From the IMG/VR virus record IMGVR_UViG_3300035698_006339, positions 1-33,328 of that record: a stretch of 33,328 nt of DNA; one strand, given 5' to 3'. Of the stretch, positions 1 to 7,777 are shown piece after piece (position 1 is the stretch's first letter; the number at the start of each line of letters is the position of its first letter). A program made the position numbers and the translations under genes. The notes below the pieces were generated by a model. That model made no database searches and was not told the DNA's origin. It was given only the letters and a program-made list of their open reading frames with translations. Source of the stretch: a virus.

Positions 1-76
1 ATCAAATGCAACAAGCGGGTGAAATATCGGCGCGTGACGTGGTCATTGACCCGACTCAGCCGATACTCAGCACGAG
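1..76. repeat. Left copy of 76-base terminal direct repeat
   Basis: These bases are identical to 33253-33328. Because the sheath gene reads through the join in frame, the repeat marks a circular contig cut at an arbitrary point, most simply an assembly overlap. A genuine short terminal redundancy placed inside a structural gene is much less likely. Confidence 0.95.
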
Positions 77-164
77 CAAGCTCGTGATCGGTGTCAAAAT
101 TGTACCCGTTGGTGTTGCTAGAAATATCGAGGTCAATATCTCATTCGCCTTGAAAGTAAGTTAA
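1..164 (+). CDS. Tail sheath protein, C-terminal end (continues from 32241-33252)
   Basis: This is the last part of the contractile tail sheath gene that starts at 32241. The frame here has codons starting at positions divisible by three and ends with TAA at 162-164. Removing the 76-base overlap gives one 1176-base gene of 391 residues. The segment includes the stretch ending SFALKVS, a beta-strand-rich end as is usual where sheath subunits interlock. The tail tube gene follows after 19 bases. Function is inferred from the whole protein and its place directly before a tube gene. Confidence 0.8.
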   Translation, partial: QMQQAGEISARDVVIDPTQPILSTSKLVIGVKIVPVGVARNIEVNISFALKVS

Positions 165-183
165 ACCCATAAAAAACGAAACA

Positions 184-609
184 ATGACACCAAACAACAC
201 ACCATTGATAAACGGGCGAGCTTATGACTTTGCTCAGATCGTTGCGAACGTTCTCGGGGTGCCCCTCATGGGTATCACCTCGGTAACGTACTCAGAGGAA
301 CAAGAGAAAACGAACAATTTCGGAGCGGGCAAGTGGGCGGTTTCGAGAGGACACGGCGCCGTTGAGGCGAGTGCGTCTTTCGATATTCACATGAACGACA
401 TCGAAGCGTTGAGAGACGCGGCGCCGAACGGTCGTTTGCTTGACATACCCCCTTTTGACATTCCTATCACGTTTTTGAACGAGAACAAGGTCGTGACCCA
501 CACTTTGAAAAATTGCGAGTTCACAACCGACGGAGTTGAGGCGTCTCAGGGCGATACTCAAGTCTCTCGATCTTTTGACCTTGTGATTTCGCATGTAGAA
601 TATCGCTAA
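184..609 (+). CDS. Tail tube protein
   Basis: The 141-residue product fits the inner tube of a contractile tail: a small beta-rich protein following the sheath gene, as in Mu and P2-like phages. It begins with a short arm (TPNNTPLINGRAYDFAQI), has a GITSVTY strand typical of tube proteins that recognise their neighbours, and ends in alternating polar/hydrophobic strands (SRSFDLVISHVEYR). It starts 19 bases after the sheath stop, behind an A-rich leader. The family is inferred from size, composition and position; no catalytic motif is expected. Confidence 0.75.
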   Translation: MTPNNTPLINGRAYDFAQIVANVLGVPLMGITSVTYSEEQEKTNNFGAGKWAVSRGHGAVEASASFDIHMNDIEALRDAAPNGRLLDIPPFDIPITFLNENKVVTHTLKNCEFTTDGVEASQGDTQVSRSFDLVISHVEYR

Positions 610-627
610 TTCGTCAAAATTTCGTAC

Positions 628-635
628 TATATTTG
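628..635 (+). promoter_or_regulatory. Putative promoter box TATATTTG before tail chaperone
   Basis: TATATTTG matches the Bacteroidota -7 consensus TAnnTTTG and lies in the 57-base gap between the tube and chaperone genes, 31 bases before the ATG at 667. No clear TTG -33 element sits at the usual distance, so it may be weak or act as an internal booster of the late operon. Confidence 0.4.
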
Positions 636-666
636 CGGGCATAACAACCCAGTAAAAATTAGAGAA

Positions 667-1008
667 ATGGAGATAAAAGACAACAACAACGCCGCCGCGG
701 GTTCTGATGAGCTTGCGGCGTCTTTGTACCCAAAAGGCGCGAAATTTGAGATCACTCTCGAAGATGGTGAAAAGATGTATTTGAAAGGTATTAATCGCCA
801 ACAACTCGGCATTGTGCTGAGCTTGATCATGCCGTCGTCGGGGCAACCTGATTACATAAGAGCGGGCGAGGTCATTCTTGAGAATTGTGCCTTGAAAGAC
901 GCGGGCGATTTTGAAGCGATCAAAGCCGACGAAATGCTCTTTGTTGGTGCATGCTTTCAAGCGTACCAAATTATCGAACTCAAGACGGGTACGATAAAAA
1001 AGCTATAA
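667..1008 (+). CDS. Tail assembly chaperone, short form (gpG / Mu gp41-like)
   Basis: This 113-residue protein sits between tube and tape measure genes, where most tailed phages encode tail assembly chaperones that coat the tape measure before tube polymerisation. It contains the phrase KFEITLEDGEKMYLKGINR and a long helix-prone second half. The last codons form the slippery heptamer A AAA AAG (996-1002) directly before CTA TAA, so a fraction of ribosomes should slip by -1 and make the long form ending at 1208. The role comes from position and frameshift architecture, since these proteins are poorly conserved in sequence. Confidence 0.75.
   Translation: MEIKDNNNAAAGSDELAASLYPKGAKFEITLEDGEKMYLKGINRQQLGIVLSLIMPSSGQPDYIRAGEVILENCALKDAGDFEAIKADEMLFVGACFQAYQIIELKTGTIKKL
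996..1002 (+). promoter_or_regulatory. -1 ribosomal frameshift site (A AAA AAG)
   Basis: In the frame of the 667 gene the codons read ATA AAA AAG CTA TAA, so positions 996-1002 form the X XXY YYZ heptamer A AAA AAG, a strong bacterial -1 slippery site also used in E. coli dnaX. A modest hairpin can form downstream (GGCA 1018-1021 with TGCC 1028-1031, flanked by CCG 1010-1012 and CGG 1033-1035). The -1 frame stays open to 1208. Confidence 0.75.
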
Positions 1009-1208
1009 GCCGATACGGGCACCTCGTTGCCACGGTGAAAGACATGAGTGCGCACGAGATCGCCAAAATTGAGGCTCTTGTGCGCTTTCATTTCAAGATC
1101 GACCCGACGGTCTTGAGTGATGACGATCTCGGTCGGCTTTGGGGCGATTTGCAATTCGCTCTCGAATACAATAAAATGATGACGGGAAACGTGAACCCTT
1201 TAAATTGA
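1002..1208 (+). CDS. Tail chaperone extension made by -1 frameshift (gpGT / Mu gp42-like)
   Basis: After slipping at 996-1002, translation continues at GCT 1002-1004 and gives 68 further residues to the TGA at 1206-1208. The fused product would be 180 residues (112 plus 68). The extension is helix-rich and includes MSAHEIAKIEALVRFHF and DDLGRLWGDLQFALEY. It has no well-placed start of its own (the ATG at 951 lies inside the first gene), which favours a fusion over a separate gene. The tape measure gene starts 4 bases after its stop, as expected for the gpGT partner. Confidence 0.7.
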   Translation, partial: AISRYGHLVATVKDMSAHEIAKIEALVRFHFKIDPTVLSDDDLGRLWGDLQFALEYNKMMTGNVNPLN

Positions 1209-1212
1209 AACA

Positions 1213-2973
1213 ATGCAACATGTCGAGGAAATCGTATTAAGACTGAAAGACCAGTTCAATAAAACAATGGGCTCAGCCGAGCGTAGCACAAAAAAAGTGC
1301 GAAATCAAACGAAACAACTCGACGGTCAAGTCAATAGATTACAAAAGACAGCGGTGAGGGCTTTCGGAGCCTTTGCGGCGGTTCAAATGGTCAAGGGTAT
1401 CGCGAACCTTGGTATCGAAATGGAGCAAACGAGGGTCGCGTTCTCGACCTTTCTCGGCGATGCTGACAAAGCGAACGCAACGATCAAAGAGCTCAATGAG
1501 TTCTCGAACGTGACACCATTCACGAACGACCAAGTGATCAAGGCGGGCAAGAGCTTGCTAGCATTCGGCACGCCCGTCGAGAACCTCAAAGGTCAGCTCA
1601 AAAGTATCGGCGATATTTCAGCGGGTACGGGCAAAGATTTCAACGAACTCACAACCATATACGGCAAGGCTCAAATCGCGGGCACGCTTTACGCTGAGGA
1701 CATCAACCAACTCGTCGAGGCGGGGATCCCTATTATTGGCGAATTTGCCAAACAATTGGGCGTCAATGAAAGTCAAGTAAAAAAACTCGCAAGTCAAGGC
1801 AAGATCGGGTTCGGTGAGTTGCAAACGGCATTTCAAAACCTCACGGGCGACGGCGGCACCTTTTTCAATTTAATGGAGAAACAAAGCAAGACGGTAGGCG
1901 GGCAAATCAGCACGCTCAAGGGCAAGCTCGGCGACGTCGGTGTGACAATCGGCGAGGCTCTCTTGCCAGTCATGCAAACGGTGATCTCAAAGGTGTCTTT
2001 GCTTACTGAGTGGATAAGCGCAAACAAGGCGTCAATTGCCGCGTGGGTGCCTACAATCGCGAAAGTCATCGGCATCGTTCTCGCGGTCATTGTCGCAATC
2101 AAGGCTTGGATGGTTGTACAGACGATTTTGAACTTTCTCTTGACTGCGAACCCGATCGGTATCATTATCGTCGCAATCGGTGCGCTCATTGCGATCATTT
2201 TCCTCTGGCGTGACGCCATTTCCGAGGCAATCGAAACGAATAGCGACCTCGGAGTTGTCATCAAGCTGATGTTCGGGCCGTTGATTATTCTGGTCACGGT
2301 CATCAAATGGCTATACGGCGCCATCAAAGAGTGGCTCACCACGAGCAAGACGGGCATGAAAATCATCGCCGCGTTTCGTCTCGGTATGGATATGCTCGGG
2401 CAAGCGGTCAAGGCCGTCGGCGATTGGTTTACCGATTTGCCGAACAAGGCGCTCTCAGCGTTCGAGGTTATCAAGCAAAAAGTGAGCGGGTTCGTTACCG
2501 CGATCGTCGGAGCTTTCAAGGTGATCACGAACCCATTCGACGAGAAAGCTCGAAACGAGGGGCTCAAGCAATTGAAAGAGGGGTACGGCAAAATGACCGA
2601 GAATTCGGGCGACATATATCGGAAAGCATACAAAGAGCGCAAGCAAAAGCAACTCGAAGATGAGAAAAAAATCAACGACGAGCTCAACGCTGAGGCGGGC
2701 GGTGATACCGCGGCGGCTGAAAGCGAGGCGGGCAAATCGACGGGGCTTGGCAATTTAGTCGGCGCCAAGGGAGCCGCAAAGAGCGGCGTTTCGGGTGGTT
2801 TGTCAACCGTTGCAAGCTCAGCGCCGAAAAGTGTCACTATAAGCATCGAAAAGCTCGTTGAGAGCCTTAATATAAACACGACGACATTGAAAGAGGGCAC
2901 CGCTGAGATACGTGAGGAAATCACAAAGGCGCTATTGACCGCAATCAACGACTCACAAATACAATCAAGCTAA
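1213..2973 (+). CDS. Tail tape measure protein
   Basis: The 586-residue protein sets tail length and helps DNA pass the host envelope. Residues about 1-50 are charged and helical. Residues about 50-260 match the tape-measure N-terminal domain type, with GIEMEQTRVAFSTFLGD, a FSNVTPFTNDQV segment and SQGKIGFGELQTAF. Strongly hydrophobic stretches lie around 280-335 and 350-370. The C-terminal part is helical and Ala/Gly/Ser rich. By the usual rule of about 1.5 angstrom per residue the tail would be near 90 nm. It overlaps neither neighbour and is followed at once by the next tail gene at 2974. Confidence 0.9.
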   Translation: MQHVEEIVLRLKDQFNKTMGSAERSTKKVRNQTKQLDGQVNRLQKTAVRAFGAFAAVQMVKGIANLGIEMEQTRVAFSTFLGDADKANATIKELNEFSNVTPFTNDQVIKAGKSLLAFGTPVENLKGQLKSIGDISAGTGKDFNELTTIYGKAQIAGTLYAEDINQLVEAGIPIIGEFAKQLGVNESQVKKLASQGKIGFGELQTAFQNLTGDGGTFFNLMEKQSKTVGGQISTLKGKLGDVGVTIGEALLPVMQTVISKVSLLTEWISANKASIAAWVPTIAKVIGIVLAVIVAIKAWMVVQTILNFLLTANPIGIIIVAIGALIAIIFLWRDAISEAIETNSDLGVVIKLMFGPLIILVTVIKWLYGAIKEWLTTSKTGMKIIAAFRLGMDMLGQAVKAVGDWFTDLPNKALSAFEVIKQKVSGFVTAIVGAFKVITNPFDEKARNEGLKQLKEGYGKMTENSGDIYRKAYKERKQKQLEDEKKINDELNAEAGGDTAAAESEAGKSTGLGNLVGAKGAAKSGVSGGLSTVASSAPKSVTISIEKLVESLNINTTTLKEGTAEIREEITKALLTAINDSQIQSS

Positions 2974-3537
2974 ATGTCAAGATCGGTTTTCATAGTAACG
3001 GGCGCGGGCTTACAAGCCGTTAAAACGCAACTTTTTGACGTTGGTGAGTTCACCGGTGACGAGGCGAGCAAAACCTCATTAATGGGCACAAACGTATGGT
3101 CAAATCTCGTGTTCCCCGCGGGCACGTACGAAACGCTCGAAGGCGACGAGATTGAGTTCAACGAGATCACATTCGACGCGGTGCTCTTGAGTATCTCGCA
3201 AAGCAAGAACGTGGTCACGACCCAAGTGCAAGGGCGCAACGGGTCTGTGAAAGAGTATATCAGTGACGGCGACTTTCAAATCAGTATTTCTGGGGCAATG
3301 ACGGGCGAGAGCTCTGACGTTTACCCAGAGAGCGAGGTCGTTGATCTTGTCGAGATACTCAAGGCGCCCGTCTCTCTGAAAGTTGAGAGCGAGTTCTTGA
3401 ATTTTTTCGACATTGATGAGATCGTTGTGACGGGGTACTCTTTCCCTCAAAAGATAGGTTCAAGAAACACTCAGCCCTTTCAGATCACGGCGCTCTCAGA
3501 TGAGGCGCTTGAGCTCAAAGACTTAAATAATATATAA
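2974..3537 (+). CDS. Tail protein, DUF6046-like, with displaced C-terminus
   Basis: The 187-residue protein lies between tape measure and hub, the place of LysM/DNA-circulation-type tail proteins. It resembles the DUF6046 group seen in Bacteroidota phages, with a strand motif LLSISQSKNVVTTQVQGR followed by GSVKEYISDGDFQISISG. It begins one base after the tape measure stop. Oddly, its frame stops at 3535-3537 while the next 88 bases remain open in the +1 frame with normal codon use up to 3625, so a C-terminal piece of about 30 residues has been put out of frame, either by mutation, sequence error or programmed shifting. Confidence 0.65.
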   Translation: MSRSVFIVTGAGLQAVKTQLFDVGEFTGDEASKTSLMGTNVWSNLVFPAGTYETLEGDEIEFNEITFDAVLLSISQSKNVVTTQVQGRNGSVKEYISDGDFQISISGAMTGESSDVYPESEVVDLVEILKAPVSLKVESEFLNFFDIDEIVVTGYSFPQKIGSRNTQPFQITALSDEALELKDLNNI

Positions 3538-3625
3538 AAAGGCGTTCGGCGACAAGGTTGAGCGATTCACTGAGGTCGATGACTTGCTTGATTACTTGGC
3601 GCCCGAAATTGTTATCACAAAATAA
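3533..3625 (+). pseudogene. Out-of-frame C-terminal segment of the 2974-3537 tail protein
   Basis: Codons starting at TAT 3533 read YKKAFGDKVERFTEVDDL and then LDYLAPEIVITK before TAA at 3623-3625. There is no start codon, the codon choice matches the neighbours (GAG, GTC, GCG rich), and the stop lies 6 bases before the next ATG at 3632, like the tight spacing elsewhere. It is best explained as the original end of the upstream protein, one +1 shift away at the A/T-rich run 3526-3540. Confidence 0.6.
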
Positions 3626-3631
3626 AAAGAC

Positions 3632-4579
3632 ATGATCAGACCAACGTGCAACATCAAAATCAACGACTTTGAGTTCGACTTTCTCAACGAGCTCGAACTC
3701 GTTAGCGCGTGGAAAAATTTGACCGATACGGGCACGCTCAGAATACCCCGAAAAATCAAACTCGGCGGTAAAACCCTTGTCGCTGGCTCGAACAATCTAT
3801 TTAAGAGAGGCGACAAGGTTGAGATCAGTCTCGGGTACTATCCTGAGAGTGCTCGCGTATTTACTGGGTTTGTGAGCGCAATCTTGCCCGAGTCGCCTCT
3901 TGTTATTCAATTAGAAGATGCCGCGTACTTGTTTAAGCAAGAATCGCTCACGGTTTCGTACAAAGAAACGACCCTCAAGCAACTATTGACAGACGTTTGC
4001 CCGATCGAGTTCGTCAGTGTTGAGGCAAACCTCGGGGGCTTTCGCATATCGAATGCAAACTTTGCTCAGGTTCTAAATGAGTTGAAAAAAACGTACGGGC
4101 TCACAAGTTGGGTGCGCAATTCGGTCTTGTATTGCGGGCTCGCTTATTTCCCTGAAACGAGCATCACGCACGAGCTTGTCTTTCAAAGAGGTGTGATTGA
4201 CAACTCGCTCGAATACATGAGAGAGGACGACGTCAAAATCATGGTCAAGGCGATCTCAATCTTTGGCGACAACTCGAAAATCGAGGTCGAGGTCGGTGAT
4301 CCGCAAGGGTCTCAACGCACGCTCACGTATTACGGGCTCAATGAAAGCGATCTCAGGGCAACCGCTGAGCGTGAATTGCCGAAACTACGCTTTGAGGGTT
4401 ATCGTGGCGCATTGACGACCTTTGGCACCCCTACGATAAACCACGGCGACACCATTGAATTGACTGATTTGAAATTTCCCGAACGAGGCGGCGAGTATCT
4501 CGTCGATGAGGTGACCACGACCCAAGGGTTGAGCGGTTACCGTCAGAAAATCGTTCTCGGGGCAAAAGTAAGCACATGA
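3632..4579 (+). CDS. Baseplate hub / late control protein (gpD, Mu gp44-like)
   Basis: The 315-residue protein fits the trimeric hub that joins tube and spike (T4 gp27 / P2 gpD group). Its beginning, with a strand-rich INDFEFDFLNELELVSAWK, an RGDKVEISLGY turn and VFTGFVSAI, follows the usual hub pattern of two beta barrels. The end (HGDTIELTDLKFPERGGEYL) resembles the closing barrel of gpD proteins. It starts 6 bases after the displaced frame described at 3533-3625 and its stop overlaps the next ATG by 4 bases (ATGA), indicating translational coupling with the spike gene. Confidence 0.75.
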   Translation: MIRPTCNIKINDFEFDFLNELELVSAWKNLTDTGTLRIPRKIKLGGKTLVAGSNNLFKRGDKVEISLGYYPESARVFTGFVSAILPESPLVIQLEDAAYLFKQESLTVSYKETTLKQLLTDVCPIEFVSVEANLGGFRISNANFAQVLNELKKTYGLTSWVRNSVLYCGLAYFPETSITHELVFQRGVIDNSLEYMREDDVKIMVKAISIFGDNSKIEVEVGDPQGSQRTLTYYGLNESDLRATAERELPKLRFEGYRGALTTFGTPTINHGDTIELTDLKFPERGGEYLVDEVTTTQGLSGYRQKIVLGAKVST

Positions 4580-5139
4580 AAGATAAAAATATACGAGAGC
4601 TAATTCAAGAGCTTGCGGGTGATCTAGCCGCCGAGTATTACGGCAAGCCATGCGAGGTACTTGAGATTGATGAGATGGCGAGAACTTGCGATGTTAAACC
4701 ATACGACGGCACGGCGATCATTTACGGCGTCAGATTGCAAGCAATTGAGGGTTCTGAAAAAGGGGTCGCAATTGTGCCAAAAAAGGGCTCGGGCGTGCTC
4801 GTGGTCTTTATTTCAAAGAGCCGAGCCTTTGTTGCCTTGGGTGAGCAACTTGACAAGCTGATCATTGATTGCGACGAGGTTACATTCAACGGGGGCGATC
4901 TCGGCGGGTGGTTCAAAGCCCCCGACATGAACGTCGAATTGAACAAGCTGAAAGCGAGGCAAGCGGCGCACGAGCTTGCACTCATTGCATTCGCCGCCGC
5001 TCAGAACACCGCGGCGCTCTCGGTGCCTTTGTTTGCGCCCCTTGCGGTTGCACCCGCGGCACTCAATGCGAGCATGACCGCGTTGCCCCCGAACGGGGTA
5101 TTTAACGCCTCATTAATTGATGACAAAATAACCCATTAA
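4576..5139 (+). CDS. Baseplate spike protein, OB-fold (gpV / Mu gp45-like)
   Basis: The 187-residue protein has the layout of small membrane-piercing spikes. An N-terminal OB-fold-like part carries PCEVLEIDEMARTCDVKP and KKGSGVLVVFISKSRAFVAL. A short strand-rich part (LDKLIIDCDEVTFNGGDLGG) would begin the helix of the needle, and a low-complexity Ala/Pro end follows. The 4-base overlap with the hub gene and position before the wedge gene support the call. The exact tip metal-binding motif seen in P2 gpV (HxH) is not present. Confidence 0.7.
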   Translation: MKDKNIRELIQELAGDLAAEYYGKPCEVLEIDEMARTCDVKPYDGTAIIYGVRLQAIEGSEKGVAIVPKKGSGVLVVFISKSRAFVALGEQLDKLIIDCDEVTFNGGDLGGWFKAPDMNVELNKLKARQAAHELALIAFAAAQNTAALSVPLFAPLAVAPAALNASMTALPPNGVFNASLIDDKITH

Positions 5140-5140
5140 C

Positions 5141-5446
5141 ATGAAAGAGAACGCAAAAGATATTACATTTGCTGACGATCTTGAGATCGCGAACGGCGAC
5201 TTTGTTGTGAGCGAAAGCGACGGGCAACATATTGAGCATATATTGAGGGCTGACCGAGGTCAGTTTCGACAATTTCCTCTTGTTGGCGTTGGTTTACAAA
5301 AGCAAGCAAACGCAAGCCCGAACCGCCAAAAGCTCAAGCAAGAGATCAAGTTGCAATTGAGAGCCGACGGTTTCGGAGTTAAAAAAATAGGCATAAGTGA
5401 TGGCGAAGTCATGGGTGTCATAATTGATGCAAAACGGGTAAAGTAA
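5141..5446 (+). CDS. Baseplate wedge protein (gpW/gp25, Mu gp46-like)
   Basis: The 101-residue product begins with ITFADDLEIANGDFVVSES, then HILRADRGQFRQFPLVGVGL, a pattern of short wedge proteins in which a start-up activity phrase is followed by a conserved R-G-x-F/W-x-x-x-P-L-x-G-x-G element. It lies directly after the spike and its stop overlaps the next ATG by one base, fitting the standard spike-wedge order in Mu and P2-like baseplates. Confidence 0.65.
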   Translation: MKENAKDITFADDLEIANGDFVVSESDGQHIEHILRADRGQFRQFPLVGVGLQKQANASPNRQKLKQEIKLQLRADGFGVKKIGISDGEVMGVIIDAKRVK

Positions 5447-5760
5447 TGGGGTACGAAAAGAGAAACAAAGCAACGATCAGATCAAAGCAAAATTTGCTCG
5501 ACATTGCCGTGCAAGAGTATGGCAAAGCTGACGCGTTGTTCACTCTCATCGACCTCAACGCGAACCGAGATTTCACAATCGACTCGATACTCGACGATAT
5601 TGTGACCGAGCAAGTATTTGCAGACAACCAAACCGACCAAGAAATTGAGCTCGTCAAAAAGTTCAACCTCGAAGGGCGCAACGTTGTAAATGAAGATTTT
5701 GAAACAATTATCGGCGGCATTGGAGTCATGGGCATTGAGTTCGATTTCGTTGTCGATTAA
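5446..5760 (+). CDS. LysM-like small tail protein (gpX-like)
   Basis: The 104-residue protein contains QNLLDIAVQEYGKADALFTL followed by a short IDLNANRD turn, which resembles a LysM repeat (the helix-turn with Y-G and L-N). Such proteins lie next to baseplate wedge genes and are thought to be baseplate or tail-tip parts. The gene begins at the last base of the previous stop (TAATG), so it is translationally coupled. Peptidoglycan binding is not shown and its role is inferred. Confidence 0.5.
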   Translation: MGYEKRNKATIRSKQNLLDIAVQEYGKADALFTLIDLNANRDFTIDSILDDIVTEQVFADNQTDQEIELVKKFNLEGRNVVNEDFETIIGGIGVMGIEFDFVVD

Positions 5761-5771
5761 ACGCATATAAA

Positions 5772-6407
5772 ATGAGCACAAGAGCAGAATTAAAAACATT
5801 TTTTGAGACGGGCGACGTACCGACCGAGGCGCAATTTGCTGACCTCATCGACTCCCTCTTGCACTCGTCTGGCGACACGACTGACGAGCTCGCTGAGGGC
5901 GTTATCAATTTGTACATGCAAGTCGCCGAACGAGCGAAACTTGCGGGCATCGCGGCGGGTGCTGAGGTGAACCCCGAACTCGTTTCTCAGGCTGAGGCTG
6001 AGGCGGGCGTTTCAACGGTTGAGCGCATTTGGTCGTCTTTGCGTATTGCTCAGGCAATTGCCGCTCTTGGTGGTGGCGCTCTTACATTAGATCCGGTAGC
6101 AAAATCGAGCAATTTCACCGCCGTCGTGGGTACAATGCACGCCGTGAGGACTCAAACGAATGCAGTCTATTGCACACCCCCAAGCTCACCTAGTGTTGGC
6201 GACAAGTTCGGAATAACGGACTCACGGCGCGCGTTTTTGATAAACGATTGCATCGTGAAATTTAATTCGGCGAGCGTTCGTTTTTGTGGTGACGCGGGTG
6301 TAACGGCGAACATAAGACTTGATCAAAAAGATGCGACTTGGATTTTTGAATATATGAGCGCAGCGTACGGGTGGGTGCTCGTTGGTGGTGGCGGTAAAAT
6401 ATCGTAA
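5772..6407 (+). CDS. Tail fiber-like / receptor-region protein
   Basis: The 211-residue protein starts with RAELKTFFETGDVPTEAQF, an opening seen on several tail-fiber-like proteins of Bacteroidota phages, and includes AERAKLAGIAAGAEVN, a short repeat motif common in phage fibers. The second half is strand-rich and ends in glycines (LVGGGGKIS). It stands between the LysM-like and baseplate J-like genes. I infer a baseplate-attached fiber or short appendage; receptor specificity cannot be read from the sequence. Confidence 0.5.
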   Translation: MSTRAELKTFFETGDVPTEAQFADLIDSLLHSSGDTTDELAEGVINLYMQVAERAKLAGIAAGAEVNPELVSQAEAEAGVSTVERIWSSLRIAQAIAALGGGALTLDPVAKSSNFTAVVGTMHAVRTQTNAVYCTPPSSPSVGDKFGITDSRRAFLINDCIVKFNSASVRFCGDAGVTANIRLDQKDATWIFEYMSAAYGWVLVGGGGKIS

Positions 6408-6410
6408 ACA

Positions 6411-7289
6411 ATGGCAAGATCAGTACAAGAAATATATGACGCGCTTATCGCCGAGAAAGAGGCGCTAGCAATTCTCAGCGGCTTAGAGCCAAACCCTGAC
6501 GAATTTCAGACGTTTTTGCAAGACCTGACGAGCTCGTCAAAAGTGGCAATTTGGCGTCTATTCATTTATGTTGTGGCATTCGGTCATTGGGTCATCGAGG
6601 TGCTCTTTGATCGTCATGTTGAGACGGTGACGGCTCTCAAGTATATCTTGATCACGGGCACAATTCGGTGGTATCAGCAAAAGGCTCTCGAATTTCAGTA
6701 CGGCGATTCGTTGACGTGGAACAATGCGCAATACGTGTATGACCCGATCAATGAGGTCAATCAGATCGTCAAGAGGGCGGCGGTGATCGCCTCGGGTGGC
6801 ATCACTCGGGTCAAGGTTGCAAAGCTCGACGTTGACGGTGTCACACCGATACCACTGACGGCGCCCGAGAATGTGAGTTTCACGGCTTACATGCAAACGA
6901 TCGCTTTCGCGGGTGTCAACGTCATTGTGATTTCAACAGACGCCGACGACATTATTATTGCCGCGACGATATATTACGACCCTCTCGTGCTGACCCCGAC
7001 GGGCGCCTTGATCACTGACGGAGCAATTTTCCCCGCTGAGGACGCGATCAACGGGTACTTGTCGAACCTACCTTTCAACGGGGTATTCAACAAGACCGAG
7101 CTCGTTGACGCCTTGCAAGAGGCTGAGGGCATCATTGACCCCGTTCTCGGCTTATTATTGGCAAGGTATGGCGGCAATGCTTTTGCGGCTGTTGGTGACA
7201 ATTACACGGCTTTTGCGGGTCACATGACCGTTGACTCAGGCGCACCATTAAACACAACTCTCAATTATGTTGATGCATCAAACTTGTAA
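6411..7289 (+). CDS. Baseplate wedge protein J (Mu gp47-like)
   Basis: The 292-residue protein fits the baseplate J family that closes the wedge around the hub. It has an N-terminal helical section including FQTFLQDLTSSSKVAIWRLF, an aromatic-rich segment (IRWYQQKALEFQYGD) and later EDAINGYLSNLPFNGVFN, a phrase characteristic of the J C-terminal domain. It follows the fiber-like gene after 3 bases and precedes a gpI-sized gene after 3 bases. Moderate to good confidence. Confidence 0.7.
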   Translation: MARSVQEIYDALIAEKEALAILSGLEPNPDEFQTFLQDLTSSSKVAIWRLFIYVVAFGHWVIEVLFDRHVETVTALKYILITGTIRWYQQKALEFQYGDSLTWNNAQYVYDPINEVNQIVKRAAVIASGGITRVKVAKLDVDGVTPIPLTAPENVSFTAYMQTIAFAGVNVIVISTDADDIIIAATIYYDPLVLTPTGALITDGAIFPAEDAINGYLSNLPFNGVFNKTELVDALQEAEGIIDPVLGLLLARYGGNAFAAVGDNYTAFAGHMTVDSGAPLNTTLNYVDASNL

Positions 7290-7292
7290 AAT

Positions 7293-7766
7293 ATGTATAA
7301 TTTCGACGCATTTCGTTTGTATTTGAGGCTCGTGCCTTGGTTCCTGAGAAAGCCGATTTTCAAGTCTTGGCTCTCAGTTTTGGCGAGCGCTTTGTCTTTC
7401 ATTCAAGGCTTGCTTTTGGCGTTCGTCAATCAAACGACTTTCGACCTCTTGTTCAATGCTCAAATCATTTACCTCGAACACGTCCTCAACGACGTCTTTG
7501 ACTCAACGCCTGACATATACATCGAGAACGTGTTCTTGCCCCCTTTTTACTTGTACAATGACGTCGAGGCTCAGCCCCCGAACTATTTCAGACAAGCGAG
7601 CGAGAGCGACCCGACATATATGCGCAACTCTGAGGAATATTTCAGCGCGACGCAATACATCGTTCACGTCGATGCCGCTCTTGCGGGTGACGTCATATTG
7701 ATCGCCGCGTTGATCGACACGTACAACCTAGCGGGCATGCAATACGAAATTATTTTTGACCTTTAA
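7293..7766 (+). CDS. Baseplate protein I-like
   Basis: This 157-residue product follows the J-like gene, the usual place of gpI. The first 60 residues are rich in hydrophobic and aromatic residues (LRLVPWFLRKPIFKSWL), followed by a polar, acidic middle and a closing strand-rich segment. It may bridge the wedge to the fibers. No domain can be assigned with certainty from the sequence alone, so position carries most of the weight. Confidence 0.5.
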   Translation: MYNFDAFRLYLRLVPWFLRKPIFKSWLSVLASALSFIQGLLLAFVNQTTFDLLFNAQIIYLEHVLNDVFDSTPDIYIENVFLPPFYLYNDVEAQPPNYFRQASESDPTYMRNSEEYFSATQYIVHVDAALAGDVILIAALIDTYNLAGMQYEIIFDL

Positions 7767-7777
7767 AATTTAGAAAA

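Noticed and set aside
292-969. 225-codon open frame on the minus strand opposite tube and chaperone genes
   Set aside because: It crosses two real plus-strand genes and the gap between them, and its arginine/valine-rich product is typical of an antisense shadow.
1833-2948. Long open frame on the minus strand opposite the tape measure gene
   Set aside because: It is an antisense shadow: Ser/Pro/Ile-rich with no domain, and the plus strand codes a clear tape measure protein.
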